From Myotis daubentonii (taxonomy: Eukaryota > Chordata > Mammalia > Chiroptera > Vespertilionidae), in NCBI RefSeq assembly GCF_963259705.1, contig NC_081840.1, forward strand, positions 759,956-823,955: DNA of 64,000 nt. Reading direction: 5' to 3'. Under the pieces are notes generated by a model. The model saw only the letters and a program-made list of their open reading frames with translations, ran no database searches and was not told where the DNA came from. This document shows positions 44,325 to 55,748 of this stretch, in pieces; the first letter of the stretch is position 1; every line of letters begins with the position of its first letter. A program made the translations under genes and the position numbers.

Positions 44325-46617
44325 GTGATAATGCCCAGCCCCGCCAGGGGTGGGCCTCCGTGAAATGGCGTCGGGGAGGGACTTCGGGGCTCCGGCCAGC
44401 CAGTGCCCACAGGTCCCACGCTGGCAGCCTGGCGCCCCGTGCCGGGCACTGGTGTTACCGGCAGGGTGGCCGGGCCTGGAGGAGCTGTAGGATTACTGGG
44501 CGCCCGTTCACCGCCCTCTGATTGGCGGCTGCGCCAGTGCCCTCGGTGTCCAGAGCGTCTCTGCCCCTTCGCCCAGGGCGGAGTCCCAGGCTGCAGGAGG
44601 ATGCGTCCTGCCAGGAGGGACAGACAAGTCGGCTTCCGGCACTGCCCTGCGGGAGGGGGAACCGAGCTGAACCCCAGGCTACAGGCTGTGGGGCCTCAGT
44701 TTCCCCCATGAGCAGCAGAAGCTGCAGGACCAGGTGACAGGGAGGTGCCCAGGGCACCATGCAGAGGGGCGCTCCTGCCACGGCCACTGCCCAGCCCCTC
44801 CTGCACCTTCGGGTGCCGTCCCTGGGGATGAGGTCACACTCTGGCGCTCTCGGCTCCTCAGAGAGATATCTGGTCACAACCACTTCCTCCTGCTCCCTGG
44901 TTCCCCGGCCATCGGGCCAGCGTTGTGCCAACCCTCCTTCAGCATCAGCTGAGTGTGGCCGGGAGATGACCGCCCGCGTGGGGACCGGAGGCAGGAGGGA
45001 CGCGAGGTGGGCGGCCTGCGGGACAGGAGCTGTGGCCCGAGAGGAGCCGGTCCCCGCACTTCACAGCGTGCACACGCCAGCCCCGTGGCTCGGGTCAGGC
45101 AGGGCCTGGGGATCCCACGGGTGGAAGGGACGCAGGCCTCCGGGCTGCCCAGCGCCTTCCGTTGCCTCTGGCAGGACCCCGGCTGGCCCCGTCCTGCCCC
45201 GGCGCCAGGCTGCACCCGGCCCCAGGCCCAGGAGGAGCGTCCAGGCGCCGCCCTCACAGCATAGCCCTGCCTGCCCCAGGCCTTCCATGTGACCTGCCTG
45301 GCAAAGGTTAGAGTCAGAGGCAGCAAGGGAGGGGTCAGCCTGTCTGGGCCTGGGGTGGGCAAGCTGAGGACGGCACCACCTCCCCAGCCAGACGGGCAGG
45401 GAGACTCGCACCCCCTTGGAGGTAGCGTGTGCTCACCCAGCCCCCCTGGCAGCCCTGGGAGGAAGCTGGTGTGCTGGTGGGGGTTCACCCAGCCCCCCGG
45501 CAGCCCTGGGAGGAAGCTGGTGTGCTGGTGGGGGCTCACCCAGACCCCCCGGCAGCCCTGGGGGGAAGCTGGTGTGCTGGTGGGGTTAGGAGCACAGCCA
45601 CGTGCCCCCAGCGCAGTGCCCAGCCCAGAGGGCTCTCTGTGTCCGTCCAGGGCCTGAAGCCCAGGAGGAGCCCAGGAAGCCTGAGGCAGGGAGGCCGGAG
45701 GGAGGGAGCGGGCAGGCACCCAGGGGGCGCTGGGCGCACCCCAGCCCAGAGCCCAGCCTTCGGAAGACAAAGACGTGCGGCCGAGGCTCCAGGCCTGCGG
45801 ACTGGCCGGCGCATCTATTTTTACATCCTCACTTCCCGCTGCGTTTCCTGTTCCAGGGAGCAGCCCGGGCCTCTGCACGGAGCCAGGAGCCTGGCAGCCA
45901 GACGGCACCTTAGCCCGGAGCAAGCAGGGTCCTCCTCCGGCTTCCGGACACGCGGCGCCCACAGCGACCCTCCTCCCACAGGGTGGCCTGGGGCCTCTCC
46001 ACCTGGAACACGCGGGGTCACGGTGCGGGGGGTCCAGGGGCAGTGGCGGAGCTGCCTCGTGCCCGGAGGGTGGCACTGGGGGGTCCCTCCCCAGCCCTGG
46101 CTGCTGGGACTGGCCTATGAGCGAACGTAGGAGACCCGGAGGGGCAGGAAGGCAGGGCGGCGGAACCGCGGGAGCCGCTCACCTTTCTTGCAAGGAGCAG
46201 CCTGAACGTGACTTCTCGGAAGCCGTCTCTGGACCCGGGTCGGGGCCCTGGGTCTCAGGGTCCTCACTGTGAAATGGGGCTGCAGCGGTGGTGACCTCAG
46301 CCTGGCTCGGGGTCACAGCCCCTGTGGGCAGGCCCCTAGTTCTCCCAGCACCGGGACTAAGATGCCAGCTCTGGGCACGGGAGGCAGAAAGGGGCCGACT
46401 GTGAGGAGTGAGGCGTCTCCAGGGCGACAGGGGCTTGAGCCCGGGGCCTCCTCCAGCAGGCCCTCCCGGGGTGCAGCAGGCTCGGCGCCAGGGCCCCCAG
46501 ATGTTTTCATTTCTTCTAAAATCGGAAAGAAGACAACATCTCAGTGCATAATATGAGTATATGCGTATTATGTCAACGCAGTTGTAAAATGTAATTTTTG
46601 AAATCTATACACATGAA
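44325..46617. other. GC-rich intergenic sequence
   Basis: No gene recognised. It contains a 51-bp triple repeat (45431-45587) and weak MIR-like strings (about 44690, 46250). A 400-codon minus-strand frame is a composition artefact crossing that repeat. Confidence 0.5.
45431..45587 (+). repeat. Three copies of a 51-52 bp tandem repeat
   Basis: GGAAGCTGGTGTGCTGGTGG recurs at 45461, 45512 and 45564 with the same flanks. Confidence 0.9.
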
Positions 46618-46800
46618 AGCCAGGCAACCAGAACGACCAGAATGACCGGAACAACCAGAACAGCCGTTCACTATGACGGGCACTGCAGCTGCCCAACCGG
46701 CCCTCCCCCAGGCCAGCCAACCTCCTGTGGCCCCTCCCTCCGGCTGGATCGGGGCGGGCCGGCCAGACCGCACCTGTGCACGAATTCATGCACTGGGCCT

Positions 46801-46804
<4 letters not shown>
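46618..46804 (+). mobile_element. HeliBat-type Helitron, 5'-truncated
   Basis: CACGAATTCATGCACTGGGC then CTCTAG before T is the Helitron 3' end. The upstream GACCAGAATGACCGGAACAA and CACTATGACG motifs are HeliBat-like. No TCCTATA 5' end found. Confidence 0.75.

Positions 46805-46845
<41 letters not shown>
46805..46845 (+). repeat. (GT)n microsatellite
   Basis: It lies exactly between the Helitron 3' end and an antisense Ves SINE. Confidence 0.95.
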
Positions 46846-46847
<2 letters not shown>

Positions 46848-47046
46848 TGTTTCTTGATTTCAGAGAGGAAGGGAGAGGGAGAGAGAAAGAAACATCAATG
46901 ATGACAAAGAATCATGGATCGGCTGCCTCCTGCACGCCCCACGCTGGGGATCGAGCCCACAAGCTGGCATGTGCCCCGACTAGGAATCAAACCATGACCT
47001 CCTGGTTCCCAGGTCAATGCTCAACCCCTGAGCCACGCCGGCCGAG
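46846..47046 (-). mobile_element. Ves SINE
   Basis: Antisense full copy, TTGATTTCAGAGAGGAAGGG to GAGCCACGCCGGCCGAG. Confidence 0.95.
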
Positions 47047-47656
47047 TGTAAGATGTCACTTTTAATATTCTTTTATGGAGGAGGCGTCCCTGTGGGCCAA
47101 TACCGAGTCAGGTTTCCAGGAGGGAGGTTCTGATTGGTCAGCTTGAGCCAGGGGCCCCATCAGGACCAGCAGTGCAGGCCAGCGGGCAGGTGACCAGGCC
47201 CTGGCGCCCCGTGTGAGGGAATCGCCGGGAGTGGCGGGAGCCACAGTGGGCTTATACCCCAGGGGCTCCGCTAGACCCTCCCCTCGTGCCGGGACGGTCC
47301 TGTGTCTGCCCTCCGCCCAGGAGCCTGGCTGCAGCCTCCCCACTGGCCTCGGACCCGCTGCCCTCAGAGCAGGCAGCAGAGGTGACACTGACCGTTCTCA
47401 AGGTCAGCGTTGCCAGCCCTGACCGTGGCCGCTCCCGAGCGCCCTGCAGTTTGCAGGAGGGACCCCTGGAGTGAGGCCTCCGCTCACCCCCTGATGGTGG
47501 GGGCGGCTGAGCCTCTGAGCCAGGGGACTTGGGGTACAGTTCAGGGTGGGGCCCCCCTTACTGGCCACGGGGCCTTCTTTGTCCCTCAAGTTCCTGGTGG
47601 TCAAGCAGCTGGGGCAGCTCCTCCTCTCTGTAAAGAAGTGGCAGGATGCCCTAGCT

Positions 47657-48104
47657 CAGCGGTTCTCAACCTGTGGGTCGCGACCCCTTTGGCGGTGGAC
47701 TGACCCTTTCACAGGCGACCCGCCTAAGATCATCCTGCCTATCAGATATTTTTTTTAATATATTTTATTGATTTTTTTACAGAGAAGAAGGGAGAGAGAT
47801 AGAGAGTTAGAAACATCAATGAGAGAGAAACATCGATCAGCTGCCTCCTGCACATCTCCTACTGGGGATGTGCCCACAACCCAGGTACATGCCCTTGACC
47901 AGAATCGAACCTGGGACCTTTCAGTCCGCAGGCCGACGCTCTATCCACTGAGCCAAACTGGTTTCGGCCTGCATATCAGATATTTACATGACGATTCATA
48001 ACAGTAGCAACATGACAGTGATGAAGTAGCCACGAAAATAATTTTATGGTTGGGTCACAACATGAGGAACTATATTTAAAGGGCCAGAAGGTTGAGAACC
48101 ATTG
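47657..48104 (+). mobile_element. SPIN (hAT) element, itself split by a SINE
   Basis: CAGCGGTTCTCAACCTGTGG start, GGTTGAGAACCATTG end. The 8-bp target duplication CCCTAGCT is perfect on both sides (47649-47656 and 48105-48112). About 230 bp remain after removing the inner SINE. Confidence 0.93.
47752..47967 (-). mobile_element. Ves SINE nested in SPIN
   Basis: Antisense full copy. Flanks CCTGCCTATCAGATATTT and CCTGCATATCAGATATTT (17/18) are target duplications within SPIN sequence. Confidence 0.95.
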
Positions 48105-48331
48105 CCCTAGCTGGTTTGGCTCAGTGGATAGAGCGTCGGCCTGCGGACTGAAGGGTCCCGGGTTTGATTCCGGCCAAGGGCACATGCCTGGGTTGCGGGC
48201 TTGATCCCCAGTCGGGGGCATGCAGGAGGCAGCCAATCGGTGGTTCTCTCTTACCATGGATGTTTCTATCTCCTTCTCCCTCTCCTTTCATCTCTAAAAT
48301 CAATGAAAAATTTTTTTTTTAAATGGCAGGA

Positions 48332-48480
48332 GCCCTGGCCCGGGAGCCCCGTTGGTAAGAGCATCGTCCTGACACGCCAGTCAAGGCACAGGTAGGAGTC
48401 AACCAGTGAATACATTCACAAGTGGAACAGCAAATTGATGTCTCTCTCCCTTCCTCTTTCTAAAATTAGGAAAAAAATTA
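48332..48480 (+). mobile_element. Older-type Ves-related SINE
   Basis: Distinct 3' part (GTGGAACAGCAAATTGATGT) shared with the copy at 52655. Immediately follows the previous SINE. Confidence 0.8.
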
Positions 48481-48493
48481 ATCATTGTTTCCT

Positions 48494-48749
48494 TTTGTTA
48501 TTGTTGTTGCTGTCCATCCTCACCCAAGGATATTTTTCCATTGATTTTTAGAGAGAGTGGAAGGGAGAGGGAGAGACAGAGAGAAACATCGATGTGAGAG
48601 AGACACATCCATTGGTTGCCTCCTGCACAAGCCCTGACCTGGGCCAGGGAGGAGCCTGCAACCAAGGTACATGCCCTTGACCAGACTCAAACCCGGGACC
48701 CTTCAGTCCGAGGGTCGATGCTCTATCCACTGAGCCACGCCGGCCGGGC
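48494..48749 (-). mobile_element. Ves SINE
   Basis: Antisense full copy including tail. TAATCATTGTTTCCT and TAATCATTATTTCTT flank it. Confidence 0.95.
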
Positions 48750-49261
48750 TAATCATTATTTCTTAAAAAAAGAAAAGAAACAGCAAGGACCACCCTCAGC
48801 ATTGCTGGGGTGCGCACAGGGCTAGGGGGTGGAGGGGGAATCTCAAGAGACACTGGAAAATTCTGAACCCTCGTGTTGGCACTTGCCGAGTCCTCCGGGC
48901 AGCTTAGGCATCTTGATGGAAACGTTAGCCCAGACCCCCTCGCCCCCACCAGCTGGTCGGTGCTGTCCTGAGGCCCCGACAGACAGTGGGGAGCAGGCCG
49001 CCTCTCACCCTGCGGCCAGCTCCCCGACCCTCTGGCCGGCCCCCCATGCTCAACCTCAGGCCCCAGCCCCACAGTTTCTAGACTCGGGTGCCCTCATCAG
49101 GTGCCCTTGTCCCCGTGGTCAACGCAGCTCGTCCTGAGCAGACGCAGGCGGGAAGCCCCTCGCCCCTCGCCTTCCTCCTTACGCCGGGCATTGTCCGGGC
49201 CCTGCCTTCACGCCGGCCGCCCGCCTGAGGCCTGAGCCGTCTCCTCCTCAGGGGCACGCGG

Positions 49262-49345
49262 AGGCGGTGCCCTGACACTCGTCCCATTTTACAGATGGGG
49301 AGACTGAGGCTCGGAAATCAAGTGGCTTGCAAATCGGGATGTGTC
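49262..49345 (-). mobile_element. MIR fragment
   Basis: CCCATTTTACAGATGGGGAG then ACTGAGGCTCGGAAATCAAG. Confidence 0.75.
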
Positions 49346-49611
49346 AGCCCTACAGACTCATCACCCTTATCGCAGGCGCTCACACGCAGTGGCTTCCGGG
49401 CTGGGCTCCGGAAACAGCTGTGGGCTGCAGGGGGTGTCAGGGGTGCAGGGAAGCGTGACCGCCCTCGGCCAGGCCTCCTGCCCACAGGCCGCCTCCCGCC
49501 CTGATGGCCCACTTGGCACTCAACCAGCGTGGGCTGTGGCCCAGCCTGTTCCGCAGCCTGGCAGGGAGCCTCGAGGCCAGGCCGGGGCCCCCAGCGCTGG
49601 TCCTCACACAT

Positions 49612-49660
49612 CCGTCCACACCGTCCACACCGTCCACACCGTCCACACCGTCCACACCGT
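49612..49660 (+). repeat. 9-bp tandem repeat (CCGTCCACA)n
   Basis: Between five and six exact copies. Confidence 0.95.
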
Positions 49661-50179
49661 GGGTGTTAGCCAGGCCAGGGGACCCCGCGCAGGCCTGTGG
49701 CCTCCCTGCTGGGCCGTCCTGCCCCAGGGCTCAGGGTTGTCCTTTGGCACATCCACAGAGCGGCCCGGGCAAGGCAGGAACAGGAGCGGAGGCTGCACCC
49801 CAAACATCTGCATAGCATCGGCTCCCGCCTGCGCCCCGAGATAACGCAGCCTGTTTGTGGGGAGGTGCCCCTTCCGCCGCGTGGAGCCCTGGCAGCCGGG
49901 ACAGGCGGCACGTCTTGTCACCGAGCTGTTTCCCAGGACGCCTGGTCCGGAGCAGGCGCCAGGCCCCACCCTGGGCGAGAGCGCCCCTCCGGGAGCCCAC
50001 ACCCGCTTTCTCCCAGAGCTGCTGACGCCGACAGCTTTCGGGTCTGGGAGGCATCTCTGTGAAGTGAGGCTCCTGACGGGCAGCCTGGCCCCTGCGAAGC
50101 CGCTGACCACACAGCCTGCCTCCCCTCCACTCACCTGTGAGCTGCTCCGTGGGCCACGCTCCCTAAGACTTGACCCTAA

Positions 50180-50394
50180 TGCCCGGCTGGCGTGGCTCAG
50201 TGGTTGAGCGTCCAGGAGGTCACAGTGCGATCCCCGGTCAGGGCACGTGCCCGGGTTGTGGGCTCGATCCCCAGTGTGGGCGTGCAGGAGGCAGCCGATC
50301 CATGCTTCTCTCTCATCAATGATGTTTCTCTCTCTCTCCCTCCTTCCCTCTGAAATCAATAAATATATATATTTTTTTTAATTTATTTTTTTTA
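50180..50394 (+). mobile_element. Ves SINE
   Basis: A copy with a small deletion in the anticodon-arm region. Flanks AAGACTTGACCCTAA and AAGACTTGATCCTAA (14/15). Confidence 0.95.
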
Positions 50395-50409
50395 AAGACT
50401 TGATCCTAA

Positions 50410-52309
50410 AAACAAGAGACTAAATGAAAGACTCATCCTGAGAGTGGGGGAGAGTGGACAGGGTCACAGGCAGCACGAAGCAGGGAGCCGGAGGCCTGGA
50501 GGCAGCGGGCGCGAAGGCGGGGACGGGAGGAAGGGGCTTGGAGGGGGTGGGGTCTTCTCTGTGACCCCTGCTCTTGGCAGCCGGGGGAGAGGGGAAGGGG
50601 GGCCGGCAGACCCCTGGGGGCTCCTGCACATCCTCCTTCACTTCCTGGATTCCAGGAAGGCTCCCAGGGCGGCCGTGGACAAGCCCCAGGCAGGCGTGCC
50701 CATCCTGTAGCCCGGGCCAGCCTTCCGGTGCCGGGCAGGCACCACGAGCGGCCCAGGGCCTCTGGGGGGGGGTCCGGCCTCTGGAGCTGGGCGGGCAGCA
50801 GGAAGGCCCGAGGCCTGGACGGACAGAGGGGAGGGAAGCCAAGGACCGGGCCGCAGGGCAGGGCGGCACGCGTCGCAGGCGTACTTGGGGAAAACGGACA
50901 GTGGCTGTGGCCGCACCCTCGGTGCCCCCACCCGACGGCCCTGCCCAGCCTGGGGCTTCTGACTCGCTGGCTCCCGGGCCCTTCGAGGCGGACAAGGCGG
51001 GGCTGCCCGCTGGCCATGCAGTCGCCCTTGGGCAAGACTGAGAGGACCAGTCCCCAGACCCGGGCCCAGCGCTAGGACTATAGAGCAGCACAGGGCAGGG
51101 GAGAGCGGTTCCGAGGGGTCGGTCTCAGGTGCCCGGGGGGAGGGGGCAGAGGGAGGGGTTGCATCCGAGGGACCTGTGACCGTGACCCTCGGGCGGTCAG
51201 CGCTTCAGCGGGGCGGCGGGCTGTGTACAGAGGTGACAGGGCAGGGAGGGTGTGGAGAGGCAGGACCGTGCCCTGGGCAGGTGCCCTGGGAACCCAGGGG
51301 ATGAAGCCTGGGGGGTCGGGGGGGAGACAATCAGAGCCACCACCCTCCCCCACCCGCGGGCCTCACTCAACCAGCCACCCCTTCCAGCCAGCTGCCCCCA
51401 AAATGCCAGAGCAGCAGAAACACGGGGGGCCCTGGAGTGTGGGAGGCCCTGCGCCTATCAGGGGAGGGCATGAGAGTGGGGTGCACATCAGAGCAGCTGG
51501 CTCAGCGAGCTCCTCCTCCCAGGGGTGGGAGAGGTGGGCCTTGCTGCCGGGACAGCCCCTACCCCAACCCCAGCCCCGGGCCAGGAGCATGGGGGAGCCA
51601 TTTATCTCAGCGACTTCTCACTGGGGACCCCAGAACCAACAGGCCGGAGTGGACACCAACATTCCCCAGCCTGCGGTGAATCTGCCCAAACCCTGAAACA
51701 ACATGAGGGGGTGCCGCATGGAGGGGACAAGGGCCACATGTTAAGGCAGGTTCCCTCGAAGCTGTTCCCCGTCCCCAAAGGCAGGCCCTGGGCACCTCTG
51801 GGGAGCCCCTGACGCCAAGAGGCCAGTCCCAGCTAATGGACCCGCTTTATCCAGCTCTATCAGCTAAGAGTGATTTTACACAAAATAATGTGTCAGAGTT
51901 AATTGCTCCCGGGCACAGCTCCCAAATTCCAACCTGCACCGGAGGCCAAGGGTGCCCGTTAATGATTAAGCCTCCGACACAGCCTGTGAGGGGTGAGCGC
52001 CCGCTGGCCCAGCAGGAACCAGCGGGGGAGGGAAAGCCCAGCATTGTCTAATGGAGCGCTGGGCGGCAAACAGGCCTCCCATTGTCTGCTGGGGGCAGGT
52101 CAAGGCCGCAGTACAAGTTACACACACCTGAGATGGGGGGGAAGGGGAGGCAGGGAGAGGGGAGCCTCCTGGCCCCGGGCAGGGGGCTGGGTGGGGCCCG
52201 GCGTTGCTCACAGAGCTTACCCCAGGTGAAATGAGTGGGTGTAAGTGGGCACGGGCATAAGAAACCCCGTATTTGGTGACAGAAAGCAAATGTTGGAGTG
52301 TTGGAATTA
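50410..52309. other. GC-rich intergenic sequence, nothing recognised
   Basis: No gene, RNA or intact repeat seen. 51836-51960 is less GC-rich and might repay a conservation check. Confidence 0.45.
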
Positions 52310-52450
52310 CATTCAGAGCGGCCTGGGCTCCAGTCCCAGCTCTGTCCTCTCCCAGCTGTCAGGTGGTGTCTCTGGGCCTCAGTGTCCTCACCTGTAAAAT
52401 GGGCTGCGGTACCTGACCTCCAGGTCATCCTGAGGCTTCATGAGATGACG
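52310..52450 (+). mobile_element. MIR fragment
   Basis: CCAGTCCCAGCTCTGTCCTC then GGCCTCAGTGTCCTCACCTG, TAAAATGGG and CTTCATGAGATGA: nearly the whole MIR core. Confidence 0.85.
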
Positions 52451-52654
52451 CGCAGCCATGACTTTTACCGCAGTCAAGGGCACAACAGGGTCTGCTCCTT
52501 TGCAGGGTCCTCGGACCCCGCCTCCTGCTCTCCTGCGTCTGTGGGGTGCGGGTTCACTGTCTGGGACGGACTGAGGAGGCTGAGCAGGTGGAAGGGGGGG
52601 CACCTGGAACAGTGTCTTCTGGGGGGTCAGGAGTCAGCATGAAAGTATCTGCAT

Positions 52655-52820
52655 GGCCCTAGTTGCTCAGTTGGTTAGAGCATCGCCCAGATACGCCAAG
52701 GTTGTGGGTTCGATCCTGCTCAGGGCACATACAAGAATCAATCCATGAATGCATAAACAAGTGGAACGACAAATCGAGGTTTCTCGCAAATCAATCAATA
52801 AAATATTTTATTATTTTTTA
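52655..52820 (+). mobile_element. Older-type Ves-related SINE
   Basis: GGCCCTAGTTGCTCAGTTGG head and AAGTGGAACGACAAATCGAG body. A Helitron sits in its tail. Confidence 0.85.
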
Positions 52821-53343
52821 CTAGAGGCCCAGTGCATGAAATTCGTGCATGTGGGGAGGGGGTCCCTCAGCCCGACCTGCACCCTCTCCAATCCGGGACC
52901 CCTTGGGGGATGTCTGACTGCCTCTCACAATCCGGGACCGCTGGCTCCTAACCACTTGCCTGCCTGCCTGCCTGCCTGCCTGATTGCCTCTAACTGCTCC
53001 CCTGCTGGCCTGATCTCCCCTAACCACCTCTGCCTCGCCCCACACCCGGGACCCAGGCACCCAGGACCCAGGCTTCCCTCCCTCTGGCCGGCCACAGGCA
53101 CCCAGGACCTGGGCTGGCTTTGCCCGGGCTGGCCACAGCCGCAGGGGACTGTGGGCGGGTGGCTTCGCCCAGGACGCAGCCGTTAACACCCGGGACTGCT
53201 GGGCAGGTGGCTTGTCCCTCCCCTGGGCCGCAGCCTGGCTGGACCCCATTCCTTTCTCCCCAGTGTTGAGTGTCTGAGCCATTACTGCATGAAGGTGTGA
53301 GGGCGTGATGACCATTTGCATATTAGCTCTTTATCGTATAGGA
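52821..53343 (-). mobile_element. HeliBat-type non-autonomous Helitron, full length
   Basis: On the minus strand it starts TCCTATACGATAAAGAGC after an A and ends GGGCCTCTAG before a T, with the 3' hairpin region CACGAATTTCATGC. It is 523 bp, non-coding, and includes a (CCTG)n run at 52959-52981. Confidence 0.9.
52959..52981 (+). repeat. (CCTG)n short tandem repeat
   Basis: Five to six units inside the Helitron. Confidence 0.9.
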
Positions 53344-53493
53344 TTTATATGTATTTTTTATTTATTTTCAGAGGGAGAGGGAGCAAGCGACACATGGAGC
53401 AGCTGCCTCCTGCACATGCCCTACCGGGATCAGGCCCGAAACCGGCGCAGGAATCTAGCTGGCTACGCCCAACCTACTGAGCCACACCAGGGC
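53344..53493 (-). mobile_element. Decayed Ves-type SINE
   Basis: TTTATTTTCAGAGGGAGAGG, AGCAGCTGCCTCCTGCACAT and ACTGAGCCACACCAGGGC in antisense order. It abuts the Helitron 5' end. Confidence 0.8.
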
Positions 53494-53524
53494 AATTAGA
53501 AAAATATTTTTTAAAGAAAGCATG

Positions 53525-54040
53525 TTTATAATATGTAACAGATTTATCGATATATAATTCACCTACCATAAAATGTACCCTCTTAAAGTGTACAGTTTGG
53601 TGGTTTGAGTATATTCAACAGGTTGGACAACCATCACCACCCTCTAATTCCATCATTCTCATCACCCGAAAAAGAAACCCCGTACCCATTCCCCCTCCCC
53701 CAGCCCCTGGCGACCAGGAATCTACGTTCTGTCTCTCTGGATGGGCTGTTCCGGACGTTTCCTATGAATGGAAACAGAAAACGTGGTGTTTGCGCGTCTG
53801 GCTTCTTCCTCGCAGCATCACGTGTTCACTGGGGCGGCGTGTGGCAGAGCTTGGGTGTTTGTGGCTGAGCGGCCTCCCAGTGCATCCATTCCGCAGCGGC
53901 TTGCTTCCGCCCTGAGCTTCAGGCATGATGCCAGGGAGACACCCGTGTACGGATTTGTGTGGCGTCTCCACCTCCTGAGGTGTGTACCTGGCAGGGAACT
54001 GCTGGGTGATATGGTGGGAAGGATATTATATAAAGTCACC
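53525..54040 (-). mobile_element. Old LINE-1, 3' UTR and ORF2 end, antisense
   Basis: Matches the reverse complement of L1: ATAAAATGTACCCTCTTAAA, CAACCATCACCACC, GTCTCTCTGGATGGGCTGTT, GGCTTCTTCCTC, AACTGCTGGGTGATATGGTG. Confidence 0.8.
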
Positions 54041-54045
54041 AAAAA

Positions 54046-54226
54046 GCCTGTCTGTCATTGCTCAGGGGTTGAGCATCCACCGGTGAACCAGGAGGTCACG
54101 GTTCGATTCCCGGTCAGGGCACATGCCCAGGTTGTGGCTCGATCCCCAGTGTGGGGCGTGCAGGAGGCAGCCAGTCAATGATTCTCTCTCATCATGGATG
54201 TTTCTTTTGTGTTTTGTTTTTAAAAT
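54046..54226 (+). mobile_element. Ves SINE with a decayed head
   Basis: TCAGGGGTTGAGCATCCACC, GGTTCGATTCCCGGTCAGGG and GCGTGCAGGAGGCAGCCAG; short 3' end. Confidence 0.9.
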
Positions 54227-54227
54227 A

Positions 54228-55033
54228 AATCTTTATTGTTGAGGCCCTGGGAGGAGGAGGAAGCTGGCTATAGGGACATCTGCCCAGGCCCCCACAGGGT
54301 GGGGCCTGAAAAAGGCGGAGATGCTGCGAAGGCTGGGAGCCAAGCGCCCCTTATTGTTCACGTCGTCACTGTCGTCCCGTCCAGGAGGCCAGGTCAGAGG
54401 AGCAGGGGTTCGCGGGCGTGGAGGACCCCCTGACCAGACAGAAGCCGCCCAGCGGAAGGAAGTGTAGTGGGCACAGCCGCCCTCACCCCCTCCTGCCCAC
54501 CCGGCGTGGACAGCTGCCCCACCCCGCTGTCGAGACCAAGCCCCCAGCAATACCACGCCCCTGGCGGACCCCAGGGACACCTGCCTTTGGCTCACCTGCC
54601 CGCGCCGCCCCCAGCCCTGTGTGCTCCTCAGCTCAAAGGGTCCCCCACAGGGACAGTGTGGCGCCCCCATTACCGGTCCTGCCCAGCTCTCTGGGGCCCA
54701 GGCCGAGGTAGGGGCGGGGTAGGGGGAGGGTGGAATGGAGTCATGGTGGGAACGCTGGTCCCAGATTGGCCCCAGCAGCCCGGGCGCTCTCGAACACCCC
54801 ACAGTGGCCCCACACTCTCACGGCCGCGCCGTCTCACCCACCACACCCACGGGGCCCAGGCACCTGCAGGGGCCTGGGAAGCTGTGCTTGGCCCAGCGGC
54901 TCAGTGCAGCCCAGGAACTCGCATCTGGACAAGCTCAGCACCGCCACCTCCTACCTGGGGGCACCCCCTTCTCCCCTCCAAAGGGCAGTTCAGACACTGG
55001 AGGCAGAGATGGAAGGCCTTGAACGTCATGAAC
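54228..55033. other. GC-rich intergenic sequence, nothing recognised
   Basis: No gene or intact repeat recognised. Confidence 0.45.
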
Positions 55034-55065
55034 AGGTGTCAGACTGTTGTTTTTTTGTTGTTGTT

Positions 55066-55286
55066 GTTTTTTTTAAATATATTTTATTGAATTTTTATAG
55101 AGAGGAAGGGAGAGGGATAGAGAGTCAGAAACATCGATGAGAGAGAAACATCGATCAGCTGCCTCCTGCACACCCCCAACTGGGGATGTGCCCGCAACCA
55201 AGGTACATGCCCTTGACCGGAATCGAACCCAGGACCCTTGAGTCCGCAGGCCGACGCTCTATCCACTGAGCCAAACCGACTAGGGC
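55066..55286 (-). mobile_element. Ves SINE, first of a three-SINE chain
   Basis: Antisense full copy ending CCAAACCGACTAGGGC, preceded by a TTG/T-rich tract. Confidence 0.95.
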
Positions 55287-55312
55287 TGTTGTTGTTTTTT
55301 TTTTTTTTTTTT

Positions 55313-55527
55313 AAAGGATATATTTTATTGAGTTTTTACAGAGAGGAAAGGAGAGAGATAGAGAGTTAGAAACATCGATGAGAGAGAAACATCGACCAGC
55401 TGCCTCCTGCACACTCCCCACTGGGGATGTGCCCGCAACCAAGGTACATGCCCTTGACCGGAATCGAACCTGGGACCTTTCAGTCCGCAGGCCGACGCTC
55501 TATCCACTGAGCCAAACCGGTTTCGGC
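55313..55527 (-). mobile_element. Ves SINE, second of the chain
   Basis: Antisense full copy ending CCAAACCGGTTTCGGC. Confidence 0.95.
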
Positions 55528-55540
55528 TGTTGTTGTTTTT

Positions 55541-55735
55541 TAATATATGTTTTATTGATTTCAGAGAGGGAGGGAGATAGAAACATCAATGATGAGAATC
55601 ATTGATCAGCTGCCTCCTGCATGCCCCCCACTAGGATTGAGCCCGCAACCCGAGCACATGCCCTGACCAGGAATCGAACCATGACCTCAAGGTTCATAGG
55701 TCGACACTCCACCACTGAGCCACACCGGCCAGGCC
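55541..55735 (-). mobile_element. Ves SINE, third and founding member of the chain
   Basis: Antisense copy ending ACACCGGCCAGGCC. The target duplication AGGTGTCAGACTG (55034-55046 and 55736-55748) encloses all three SINEs. Confidence 0.95.
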
Positions 55736-55748
55736 AGGTGTCAGACTG

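Larger units (their letters stand above)
47648..48320 (+). mobile_element. Ves SINE interrupted by a SPIN insertion
   Basis: The first nine bases (GCCCTAGCT) are at 47648-47656; the rest continues at 48105-48320. Outer target duplications AAGTGGCAGGA (47636-47646) and AAATGGCAGGA (48321-48331) prove it is one element. Confidence 0.9.

Noticed and set aside
44874..46076. 400-codon minus-strand open frame
   Set aside because: High-GC artefact: no domain, no conservation signal, Pro/Gly/Arg-rich, and it crosses the 51-bp tandem repeat.
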